Shown: piece after piece, positions 44,187 to 51,440 of the stretch
Layout: every line of letters begins with the position of its first letter
Numbering within the stretch: position 1 is the first letter of the stretch
DNA from: Acidobacteriota bacterium
GTDB lineage: Bacteria > Acidobacteriota > Blastocatellia > Pyrinomonadales > Pyrinomonadaceae
Reading direction: 5' to 3'
DNA: 64,000 nucleotides
NCBI GenBank assembly: GCA_016715115.1
Contig: JADKBM010000011.1
Location: 62,001 to 126,000 of the forward strand
Program-made: the position numbers and the translations under genes
Notes under the pieces: generated by a model
What the model was told of the DNA's origin: nothing
The model's input: only the letters and a program-made list of their open reading frames with translations
The model's database searches: none

Positions 44187-44282
44187 TCGAGGAAACGGAG
44201 CCGCTCGGTCAGAAGATCTACAACGCCGATCCCGATCCGCTTCCCGATCCGAGTTATGACAACTCGTTCGGCAACGCCATCC
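44187..44282 (+). pseudogene. RHS core scrap upstream of M5
   Basis: Reads VEETEPLGQKIYNADPDPLP and DPSYDNSFGN, identical to M1 over about 90 bp, then breaks off into AATCC-type repeat DNA. The rest of this core is missing. Confidence 0.75.
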
Positions 44283-44362
44283 GATATTGGAATTCGGATT
44301 TCGGATGAGGGCGATGCAGTATTTTGATTTCCCAAAACTGCGATTCAGTATTTCGAATTGGT

Positions 44363-45274
44363 ATGCTCGAAGCAATCCAAAATCTCAAATCCGAAATCCA
44401 AAATCTAACGGGCGGTGATTACGTGATCGAGGAACCCGAGACGAATCCCAACAAAGTAACCGGACATACAACGGGATCAGCCGGCCCGGCAACTCCAACC
44501 GGTTCAGCCGGTCACGAGGCAGGCCATCAGATGGCATTCAGCCGACTGATGAATTTCACGCTCGGCTCAACCCGGAAATCGACCAAAGAGACTGGAGAAC
44601 ACACCGGCGACGATGAAGATCCGATACGAGTCGAAACGCACACCAACCGCGTCGGCGCAAAAGGCGAACCCGGCGGCGCACCACTTGAGACCGGGTGGGC
44701 CGCGCCGGGCCAGACCAGCCAAACCGGACAATATGAACCCTTACCGGCAAACGCCGACCTTCGAAAGAAGCTGGTCGCACTCTTGGGAGAAAATGATGGT
44801 ATGTGCCGGAAATTCCTCGATTCCGTATTCAAATATCTAGAGATCAACAAGTCCGTTGAGGAAGTGTTCGATGACCGAGTTAACGACGGCGGATTTGTCG
44901 TTGTCCCTAATCTAACGGTTGCCGGCGAGCGGCTCAACGGCGTCCACAAGTATACCGAGGGGCAAAAGAGTCCATACCCTATAGGTTTGGATGCACAGTC
45001 GTTGGCGACCGACGATCCCGGCAAAAATCAGCGTATTTTAACCTACCTAATCACGATTATTCACGAATCGATCCATCGTGAGGGGATTTCGGGCCACAAC
45101 TCGTACGCCAAGGCCGCCTACAATGCGCTAACTACTGATGAGGCGACGTTGAATCCGTTGCCGAAGAAAAAGGACCGCGAGCGAGGTGAATCTATGGACG
45201 ATGCTCGGTCACGGTATTTCAGATCCATAATCAATACAAAATGTAAAATTGATCCGTATTCGGTCAATTGGTAG
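44363..45274 (+). CDS. RHS cassette M5: linker plus HExxH tip (metzincin-like spacing)
   Basis: 303 aa from ATG 44,363, whose first codons (MLEAIQNLKSEIQNLTGG) come from AATCC-type repeat DNA. RHS similarity then starts abruptly at DYVIEEPETNPNKVTG, with TGSAGHEAGHQMAFSRLMNF and GGAPLETGWAAPGQT. The tip reads QYEPLPANADLRKKL, GMCRKFLDSVFKYLE, and LITIIHESIHREGISGHNSY (HExxHxxGxxxH, HExxH codons at 45,062-45,076), ending INTKCKIDPYSVNW. It is the close relative of the inverted tip at 29,058. The exported protein C starts 7 bp later. Confidence 0.65.
   Translation: MLEAIQNLKSEIQNLTGGDYVIEEPETNPNKVTGHTTGSAGPATPTGSAGHEAGHQMAFSRLMNFTLGSTRKSTKETGEHTGDDEDPIRVETHTNRVGAKGEPGGAPLETGWAAPGQTSQTGQYEPLPANADLRKKLVALLGENDGMCRKFLDSVFKYLEINKSVEEVFDDRVNDGGFVVVPNLTVAGERLNGVHKYTEGQKSPYPIGLDAQSLATDDPGKNQRILTYLITIIHESIHREGISGHNSYAKAAYNALTTDEATLNPLPKKKDRERGESMDDARSRYFRSIINTKCKIDPYSVNW
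44370..44408 (+). repeat. AATCCAAAATC-type repeat at the M5 junction
   Basis: AATCCAAAATCTCAAATCCG followed by AAATCCAAAATC. It lies exactly where RHS similarity resumes, and degenerate complementary blocks lie at 44,290-44,305. Confidence 0.8.
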
Positions 45275-45280
45275 TTTCAT

Positions 45281-45820
45281 ATGAAAAAAGACATTCGACT
45301 CAAAATCTTGTTGCTGGGGTTACTCGCCTATCTGTCAGTTGGCGTGACATCGGCAGCTTCGCCGGAATGGCTCGAGAAGATGAAGCAGATCAGACTGCTC
45401 GAATCTAAGAGACAGGATGTTGTCGCGCTTTTCGGCCCTGCGAAACCTGCTGGAAACGCCCTGATCGATACCTGGGGATTGGTAGACGGCAGTCTTTCAG
45501 CCATATACGCGAGCGGAGAGTGCGTTGCAAAAACTGAGAACGGAAAAACCAAATTACTTGGCTGGAGAGTCCCGAAAGACACGGTGATTGAGATCAGCTT
45601 TTCTCTCAACAAACCGGTTTCTCCGAAGAAGTTAGGGATCGATCTTTCGAGACTCAGGGGCGAACAAGTAAGGGACCAAACTGGCGCACTCTACTTTGAT
45701 GATGAAACCGCCGGTGCATTCTACTACGCAGTCAATGGCAAGATCACGGAAGTTGGCTTTTATCCGCGGACTGAGTTGGACTACCTTGACTGCGAACCGC
45801 AGTCCGAAGGACAACGCTGA
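45281..45820 (+). CDS. Exported protein, candidate RHS-cassette immunity family (paralogue C)
   Basis: 179 aa with a signal peptide (LKILLLGLLAYLSVGVTSA). The mature part follows the family order: PEWLEKMKQIRLLESKRQDV, VALFGPAKP, SLSAIYASGECVAK, WRVPKDTVIEISFSLNKPVS, KKLGIDLSRL, then GFYPRTELDYLDCE. The conserved Cys pair (YASGEC and DYLDC) could form a disulfide. It begins 7 bp after the M5 tip stop. It is the best full-length example of the family. Confidence 0.7.
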   Translation: MKKDIRLKILLLGLLAYLSVGVTSAASPEWLEKMKQIRLLESKRQDVVALFGPAKPAGNALIDTWGLVDGSLSAIYASGECVAKTENGKTKLLGWRVPKDTVIEISFSLNKPVSPKKLGIDLSRLRGEQVRDQTGALYFDDETAGAFYYAVNGKITEVGFYPRTELDYLDCEPQSEGQR

Positions 45821-46026
45821 TGAAATTTCCGGAGCATTTTGAGTTGTCTTTAGTTGGTCCTGGTCCGGCGCATTCTTTTCGAAACAGTTCGGACATCTCC
45901 CAAACATGAGCAGAACCGATGTCGGCGAAGTGGCGGACATAGGAATGCCGTGCGCCGGGCAACGACTTTTGTGTCGGGACAGCCACGCACTACTTTCAGC
46001 TAGACTCATCCTGGGGCGCGTCGAAT

Positions 46027-46626
46027 TTGATGGGAGGCCTTTCACGACGGACCGGGCCGTTAGGGCCCGAGACTCCACGTCGGCTAACGACCGCTGAACT
46101 GGCGAAAATTGCGAGCGACATGAAGTTGATCCTCGACTCGTCTGAGAAATGCCGGAATCTAATCAGCGATGTTTTGAATGCGGCGGAGCGCGAGGACAAC
46201 CCGATTGTCAGCACAAATCTTGTCGACGTCTTTTGGGCGGTTGCGCTTCAAAGCGATGGGGTATTTGAAAGACAATTCAGTGATCGCGGAGCTCAAACGA
46301 TGGGAGATATATTCAGCCGTACTGCGGTAATAGAATTGGGCGTCAGAAATCTCGATCTGCCATTCAAAGACGTTACGAAAGGCGCTCGGGCACGATACAA
46401 GCGGGATCAGGAACTGTTGCGCGCTCTGGACGCGATCGGGGAGTCGATACATCAAGCCGGGGCGTTAACTTATAACGACCGCGACCTGGCAATTGCGTAC
46501 GCCAAAGTTAAAAATATCGACCGTCCGAATTACGGATGGAAAACACAACAAGATGTCTTGAATTGGTCGATGTGGTTTCATTCCAATTTCGAGAGAGATT
46601 GCAATACTCAGAATGTGAAGAGGTGA
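46027..46626 (+). CDS. Orphan RHS-type tip with xExxH motif
   Basis: 199 aa from TTG or the nearby ATG at 46,030; no RHS core precedes it. It has the tip architecture: SSEKCRNLISDVLNAAE, a middle part, and LRALDAIGESIHQAGALTYN (GExxH at 46,438-46,452) with DRDLAIAYAKVKNIDRPNYG, and it ends FERDCNTQNVKR. The first His of HExxH is Gly, so zinc binding is doubtful. A relative survives at 49,800. The exported protein D starts 4 bp later. Confidence 0.6.
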   Translation: MMGGLSRRTGPLGPETPRRLTTAELAKIASDMKLILDSSEKCRNLISDVLNAAEREDNPIVSTNLVDVFWAVALQSDGVFERQFSDRGAQTMGDIFSRTAVIELGVRNLDLPFKDVTKGARARYKRDQELLRALDAIGESIHQAGALTYNDRDLAIAYAKVKNIDRPNYGWKTQQDVLNWSMWFHSNFERDCNTQNVKR

Positions 46627-46629
46627 CTT

Positions 46630-47142
46630 ATGAAAATCTGCTCAATTTACTTTGCTGTCCTACTCGCTTGTTGTTCTTTCACCACGCGGGCCCAGGTCCT
46701 GAACTGGAGAAATCTCAAGCCTCTGGTATCAACACGCGAAGTTGTCGAAACGAGTTTGGGGACGCCGAGCGCCCGGTTTCCCTTTTACGACCAGTTTGAT
46801 GACAACGTTGGTGAGGTTCACGTTTGGTACAGCGCCTGTTCGTACACGATCAAACGCGGTCAATCCGAACTCATGATTCCGATTGGAAGACTCGAGCGAT
46901 TGGTGTACTTTCCAAAGAAACACGCGCCTTTCTCCGAGTATGCCGCCGAAACTCGTGACTATAAACGAGAAGACTCTCCGGCGGTAAAAGGGCGGTTTCT
47001 TTATTTGTCCAAAAATGAAGAGATTATGTTCGAAACGGCATTTCTGGCGTCCGGGGAAGAGGTAGTCATGTCAATCGAATTGTCTGCTCCGGATTTGCCG
47101 CCTGAGGCGAAATGCGAGCAGCGTCCTAAGCAGGGGCAATGA
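46630..47142 (+). CDS. Exported protein, candidate RHS-cassette immunity family (paralogue D)
   Basis: 170 aa with AGAGG before the ATG and a signal peptide (IYFAVLLACCSFTTRAQ). It keeps the family order: NWRNLKPLVSTREVVETSLG then TPSARFPFYDQFDD, VHVWYSACSYTIKRG, IGRLERLVYFPKKHAPF, and late VVMSIELSAPDLPPEAKC. The most divergent of the four paralogues. It begins 4 bp after the tip at 46,027-46,626, the same arrangement as M5 and paralogue C. Confidence 0.68.
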   Translation: MKICSIYFAVLLACCSFTTRAQVLNWRNLKPLVSTREVVETSLGTPSARFPFYDQFDDNVGEVHVWYSACSYTIKRGQSELMIPIGRLERLVYFPKKHAPFSEYAAETRDYKREDSPAVKGRFLYLSKNEEIMFETAFLASGEEVVMSIELSAPDLPPEAKCEQRPKQGQ

Positions 47143-47248
47143 GAGCAAAAGCTCATTATCAAGTTGAAGGAGTATCAGATTCGCCCTTCTTTTCATTTTG
47201 GCTGGATTTTGGATCGCAGGCGGGGTTTAACGAGCAAAGTGCGCAAAA

Positions 47249-47333
47249 GCAACCGATTCGTTGGACTCGGAAACCAAACAATTGATGCGATTCGATGCGT
47301 CGGCAAAATCCGCAATCACAAATCCGAATTCCG
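47249..47333 (+). repeat. About 85 bp dispersed element, copy 1
   Basis: GCAACCGATTCGTTGGACTC...GAAACCAAACA, then a variable part and AAATCCGCAATCACAAATC. The second copy is at 50,287-50,372. In both places RHS sequence begins at once downstream. Confidence 0.8.
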
Positions 47334-48553
47334 AGATCGCCTCGGCGACGGTCAAGCCGGACGAAACGAAGTGGGAAACGAAGATCTTCGCCGGCGGGGC
47401 GCTGATCGCCAAAGAAGGCGCGACCGGTCCTCATTGGCTGACTTCCGATCCAGTGACGGGATCGACGGCGACATGGCGCAAGATCGATAATGACTGGCTG
47501 ACATCGGTCGAGGAAACGGAGCCGCTCGGTCAGAAGATCTACAACGCCGATCCCGATCCGGTTCCGGATCCGAGTTACGAAAATGCGATGCGAAACGCGG
47601 ATTTCCCGCAGTGGCAGTGCGCCGTTAGCGACGATGACAAGGATTGGGGGGCGTTTGACGCGCTTCCGTTCCATTGTCAGATGCAGATCCTGAAAGACTT
47701 GTCGCGTTCGCTCGACGCAATATATGGCTTTTGGAATCCGAACAATGAAACCTCGCCGAGCAACGTCCCCGGCCCCGATCCGACGCCGCCGGCGACTCCC
47801 CCAAGCTACGCTCCGCCGGCGCAATCAGTATCGAGCCGCCTGCTCGCAAGATTCAGTTATTCGACTTCCAAACGTAACGATGAAATGAGGAAGCCAAAAC
47901 TCCGTCCCGAGTTCGTCGATATCAAAATCGATGAATTGCCGATTATTGATATGGAGGATACGGGGTGGGTTGAGTCTGCAATAGAAAACCGGGACGATGA
48001 CTTATCAAGTCGTTTGGTTGATGACTTAGCGGATTTTCTCTTAGCTAACGAGAACTGCGGACTATTCTTGGACTCTGCTGTGAGGGATTATTTCAATATT
48101 GTAGATCCTGCCGATAGCGATGACTCGCTAGCTATTCTGCTTTCGACCCTTCAAATCGTCGACGAAACATCGACGGATGGCTACGGTGCCATAGGTCGGG
48201 GAATGAGAAACGACGATGATTCGCTGGGCGGGCGTATTCGGATATTTATGGATTTCATTGAGTGGGGGAAGAACGTCTCCTCAACCGAGCGTGGAAAATT
48301 CGTGTTTCACGAAGTTCTGCATATTCTCTTTGGCGGACACCGCGATGTCGTTGAAAAACTTAGCTTAAAACACCCTCCTTTTCCGCCGATTCCGCCACAG
48401 CCGATGGACGGATTCTATCGATATTCCGACGAAGGTTGGACTGCTTTCAATCGAAGAAGAGACGGATCAGACGCCATTGCCGATCGAGCCATGCGCGACT
48501 GGATCGACAACGATTGTGCGAACACACTGGCCGAAGGAGAAGAAACGAAATGA
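47261..48553 (+). CDS. RHS cassette M6: core fragment plus HExxH tip
   Basis: 430 aa open frame; the first 27 codons come from repeat DNA, and RHS similarity starts at TVKPDETKWETKIFAGGALI (about 47,345). It follows M1/M3 to DPDPVPDPSYENAMRNADFP, then a different Pro-rich linker (PDPTPPATPPSYAPPAQ). The tip has DMEDTGWVESAIENRDD, ANENCGLFLDSAVRDYF and GKFVFHEVLHILFGGHRDV (HExxHx5H, codons 48,308-48,340), and ends IDNDCANTLAEGEETK. Its stop overlaps the next gene by 4 bp. Confidence 0.68.
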   Translation: MDSETKQLMRFDASAKSAITNPNSEIASATVKPDETKWETKIFAGGALIAKEGATGPHWLTSDPVTGSTATWRKIDNDWLTSVEETEPLGQKIYNADPDPVPDPSYENAMRNADFPQWQCAVSDDDKDWGAFDALPFHCQMQILKDLSRSLDAIYGFWNPNNETSPSNVPGPDPTPPATPPSYAPPAQSVSSRLLARFSYSTSKRNDEMRKPKLRPEFVDIKIDELPIIDMEDTGWVESAIENRDDDLSSRLVDDLADFLLANENCGLFLDSAVRDYFNIVDPADSDDSLAILLSTLQIVDETSTDGYGAIGRGMRNDDDSLGGRIRIFMDFIEWGKNVSSTERGKFVFHEVLHILFGGHRDVVEKLSLKHPPFPPIPPQPMDGFYRYSDEGWTAFNRRRDGSDAIADRAMRDWIDNDCANTLAEGEETK

Positions 48554-49539
48554 CGACAATTCATATGCGCCGCGAAATCCGCTGGACCGATAGGCTCCTC
48601 CTGATAATGCTTGCGTTGGTCTTTATTCACACCGGATTCGGTCAAACGCAAACCCGGATACCGTCCGTGGCGGTCCCCTACTCAATTGAAAAAACGAAAA
48701 AAGACGGCCGAAGTGAAAACAGTCTGATTCTGTATGTGTTCCTCTCCGAAACGCACTTCAATCGTCCGAACCTGCGGAAGGTATTCCGAGAACTGGGTGA
48801 AAAGTATGCAAACGGTGCGCTTTTGATTCGGGTCTTTAGCGACAAGGAGATGTTGATTTGGCATGATCGCGGTTCCGAGGTGAACTTCGGCTACACGGTT
48901 ACGGAGAAAGCGGCGAAGGCAGAGGAGGACTTCTACCGAACAGCAATGCCCCCGTCGAACGGTTATTTTTCGGCGTTCTACAGTCGAACCTTGACTCGTG
49001 AGGCATTCTATTTCAGCCCGACGAAGCAATCCGGTCCAATTGCGATTGAGATTATCAGAGATAATCGTGCCTTCGTTGCGGGTGATGATTCTCTTTTCGA
49101 CGCGACGAAAACGGGGTACATTGATGCTGTCAAATGGTTAGTCACAAACGGACAGAGCGTCAATGTCATTGACAAGGATGGGAATACGCCATTGAGTTGG
49201 GCCGTTTGGCTCTACCAAAACGACATCGCGAGGATCTTGATCGCGGCGTGCGCAAACCCCAATTGGAATGGCCGCGATGGGAATTTACCATTGATGAACG
49301 CGGTCGCTGCTGGTAATTATGAAGGCGTCAAGTTGCTGTTGGAGAGTGGGGCTAACCCAAATCTCGCAAACCGAGCCGGTGTCACCCCGTTGATGACATC
49401 CGCTGAAAGCTGCGACCCCGAAATCACTAGAGTGTTGATCGTGAACGGAGCTATCCGAAACGTTCGGGACAAGAACGGCAAGAGCGTCTATGAATATGCC
49501 TGTAAGTCGCAGGCGATTCGGGGCCTGCTGGTCAATTAG
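48550..49539 (+). CDS. Exported ankyrin-repeat protein, candidate M6 immunity protein
   Basis: 329 aa; ATG 48,550 overlaps the M6 stop in an ATGA, with GAAGGAG upstream. A hydrophobic signal follows (LLLIMLALVFIHTGFGQ). Residues about 30-190 form an unknown domain (LILYVFLSETHFNRPNLRKV). Ankyrin repeats follow: GYIDAVKWLVTNGQSVNV, DGNTPLSWAVWLYQNDIARI, DGNLPLMNAVAAGNYEGVKL, AGVTPLMTSAESCDPEITRV. Ankyrin proteins are known as immunity partners in some toxin systems; here the inference rests on the coupled overlap with the tip. Confidence 0.75.
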   Translation: MTTIHMRREIRWTDRLLLIMLALVFIHTGFGQTQTRIPSVAVPYSIEKTKKDGRSENSLILYVFLSETHFNRPNLRKVFRELGEKYANGALLIRVFSDKEMLIWHDRGSEVNFGYTVTEKAAKAEEDFYRTAMPPSNGYFSAFYSRTLTREAFYFSPTKQSGPIAIEIIRDNRAFVAGDDSLFDATKTGYIDAVKWLVTNGQSVNVIDKDGNTPLSWAVWLYQNDIARILIAACANPNWNGRDGNLPLMNAVAAGNYEGVKLLLESGANPNLANRAGVTPLMTSAESCDPEITRVLIVNGAIRNVRDKNGKSVYEYACKSQAIRGLLVN

Positions 49540-49648
49540 GCCTGGACTACTGACGCCGGTCGACCAAGATGAGCGACAATCCTGATGGAAACATAGGTCG
49601 AAGCAGGAGCCGGGATGAAGGCTCAATAATCGAAAGCAGGAAACTCCG

Positions 49649-50037
49649 GTGAACCATTACTTCTTGTTCTTTGCGTTATTCATATGCTTCGGGTTGCTCT
49701 CGTGCGCGCCCGTTCTGCAGTTAAGGTTGCGGTCAAAGCAACCGTCTCAAATCCTGGATGGATGGGCGTCGAAACGAATGGGCTCGGTCCCAATCGGAAT
49801 TGCTGGCGGTACGGAAAACTTCTTAGGGCTGAAGACGCCCTCAACGAAGCAATGCATCAAGCCGGAGCGTTTGCGTTTGACGATCGTGACCTCGCCCGTG
49901 CGTATTCGAAAGCGAAGAAGATCGACGCTCCAGATTACGGATGGAAGACTAAAGCTGATGTCGAGACAAGAAAAAGTAGTGTGCGGCAAAGCGAAAGAAA
50001 CGAGTACGGCCGTTTGTTGAACACCGCGACATTATGA
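49649..50037 (+). pseudogene. Lipoprotein signal fused to a tip remnant
   Basis: ATG 49,649 opens a lipoprotein signal (FFALFICFGLLSC) that leads nowhere. In another frame, 49,790-49,960 reads LRAEDALNEAMHQAGAFAFD and DRDLARAYSKAKKIDAPDYG, clearly related to the tip at 46,027 (NExxH at 49,843-49,857). A deletion has joined the start of one gene to the end of another. Confidence 0.6.
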
Positions 50038-50059
50038 TGTTGCAAGGGTCGAACAATCA

Positions 50060-50163
50060 ACGACTTACCTTCGACCCCTTCAGGGTCGGCCTCTCATCTG
50101 ACTAAAATCCTGGGGTCACGCTTCGCTCACCCCAGGCTATTATCTGATTCGCTTTCAGCGAAT
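50060..50163 (+). repeat. Triple-hairpin intergenic repeat
   Basis: Three short palindromes in a row: GACCCCTTCAGGGTC (about 50,074), CCTGGGGT...ACCCCAGG (50,109-50,136) and ATTCGCTTTCAGCGAAT (50,147-50,163). This compact set looks like a REP-type or small IS-derived unit. Confidence 0.65.
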
Positions 50164-50199
50164 TTATCGACTTTTCAGACAGCCTCAACACCGTTTTTG

Positions 50200-50260
50200 G
50201 ATTGGGGATTGGGGATTTTGGCATTTTGGATTTTGGATTTTGGATTTGCGGTTGATGCGA
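50200..50260 (+). repeat. AATCC-type repeat block
   Basis: Repeated GGATTTTGG/GGGGATT units, the reverse complement of the AATCCAAAATC family, directly upstream of the second about 85 bp element. Confidence 0.75.
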
Positions 50261-50286
50261 AGCATCGAAGCCCGAAGTGCCGGGAA

Positions 50287-50372
50287 GCAACCGATTCGTT
50301 GCACTCGGAAACCAAACACTTGATGATGCGTGAAGCGCAGATGAAATCCGCAATCACAAATCAGGAATCCGA
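50287..50372 (+). repeat. About 85 bp dispersed element, copy 2
   Basis: Matches 47,249-47,333 at 36 of the first 38 positions and over the 19 bp AAATCCGCAATCACAAATC. RHS-like sequence starts just after it. Confidence 0.8.
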
Positions 50373-50500
50373 AATTGACTTGGTTTGGTCCACAGTCCTC
50401 GCCCGACCCGGGCGATTGGTTCGACGGCAACGGTTGGTCTGCGATCGAGAAACTCCGCAGTTTCTTGATCGCGCGGACGGTTGCAACGGCGGACCGCTAG
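50373..50500 (+). pseudogene. Possible last RHS scrap
   Basis: LVWSTVLA resembles the conserved core YQVWSTVLGS of M1, and another frame then reads SPDPGDWFDGNGWSAIEKLR up to TAG 50,498. Very short and frameshifted, so only tentative; it marks the right end of the RHS array. Confidence 0.3.
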
Positions 50501-50772
50501 ATAAAAACCACGGTTTGCGATGATGGAATGTCAAACCGGCGGCGGCAGCGCATATTTTTGCACGCCAGCATATCATCGACGCGAACCATATAGTCGCGCG
50601 AGCTGTTGAACCTTGCAAGGTCCTGTTGGTTCAAATTGCGCGGCGCCTGGCGCTTTTTCGTGCGTTTGACCCAGCGCACGTCGTAATCGTTTCGTTCGCG
50701 GCAATGCGGGCAACTGTAGTTGGCGGATTTCGTCTCCTGCCGTTCATCGAAGATATCTTTTTCGTTCAACAT
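50497..50772 (-). CDS. Small zinc-ribbon protein
   Basis: 91 aa. Two Cys pairs are visible: YSCPHCRERND (CxxC) and LACKNMRCRRRFD (Cx4C), about 45 residues apart, and between them a basic segment (VKRTKKRQAPRN). It has GAGGGG just before the ATG. It is on the same strand as the DUF971 and YtxJ-like genes that precede it in transcription order. Function unknown. Confidence 0.6.
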   Translation of the reverse strand: MLNEKDIFDERQETKSANYSCPHCRERNDYDVRWVKRTKKRQAPRNLNQQDLARFNSSRDYMVRVDDMLACKNMRCRRRFDIPSSQTVVFI

Positions 50773-50802
50773 AGACCCCTCGTTTCACCAGACTTCTGAA
50801 AG

Positions 50803-51099
50803 TCAGGCGTCTTCCGAAATTTTTCGAAGATACTGAAAACTGAAAATTCCCGTGTCGTGCCCGTCGGCGAAATGGAAATTCAGCGCGTAACGGCCGACGA
50901 TCGACGTCGAAGTGATAGTCAGGTCGTCCGGAATCGACGCATCGCTGAGCATCTTTTCGCCGGTCCACTCGTTGACGCAGGACGCGCACGGACAGGCACG
51001 CCGAAGTGCCGGCGCAATGTGCCGTGTGACGACGCCGTCGTTCCAGGTGATCGAGATCTCGCGATCGTTCTCTTCAACTATCTGCGTCGGTTCTCTCAT
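50803..51099 (-). CDS. DUF971 (GBBH-like N-terminal domain) protein
   Basis: 98 aa from ATG 51,099. The domain is complete: ISITWNDGVVTRHIAPALRR, CPCASCVNEWTGE and VGRYALNFHFADGHDTGIFS followed by FQYLRK. Proteins of this small iron-sulfur/zinc-associated family occur alone or beside Fe-S assembly genes. Its start overlaps the stop of the YtxJ-like gene by 1 bp (TGATG), so the two are coupled. Confidence 0.85.
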   Translation of the reverse strand: MREPTQIVEENDREISITWNDGVVTRHIAPALRRACPCASCVNEWTGEKMLSDASIPDDLTITSTSIVGRYALNFHFADGHDTGIFSFQYLRKISEDA

Positions 51100-51437
51100 C
51101 AATTTACAGCCTCCGACGCCAGAATTGCGGCGATCTCGTCGCTCGAGACGTCATAATGCGACGCCTGGTAGACGGCGCGGCCGTGCGAGACGACGATCGC
51201 CTGCGGAGATTCGTGCCGCACTCCGAGACGCGTCTCGACCTCGTTCGAAACCCCGCGCGCGTGCTGAACGACGATAACGTTGATTTCAGCGGAGAGTTCG
51301 CGGACATCGCTCAGGACGTGCGAACTGATCGGGCAGGTCGTGCTGTGTTTGAAGAGCAAGACCGGTGAATTCTCGGACCTTTCGAACAATTCGACAAGTT
51401 TCTCGTTCGAGTCGATTTCATTGAGAGTAGCAGTCAT
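51099..51437 (-). CDS. YtxJ-like (bacillithiol system) thioredoxin-fold protein
   Basis: 112 aa. SPVLLFKHSTTCPISSHVLS is the YtxJ signature, with the single Cys in TCPISS replacing a CxxC; then INVIVVQHARGVSNEVETRL and HESPQAIVVSHGRAVYQASH. Known as a monothiol bacilliredoxin-like protein, thought to remove bacillithiol from proteins. It suggests this organism makes bacillithiol, as reported for other Acidobacteria by analogy. It is coupled to DUF971. Confidence 0.85.
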   Translation of the reverse strand: MTATLNEIDSNEKLVELFERSENSPVLLFKHSTTCPISSHVLSDVRELSAEINVIVVQHARGVSNEVETRLGVRHESPQAIVVSHGRAVYQASHYDVSSDEIAAILASEAVN

Positions 51438-51440
51438 AAA

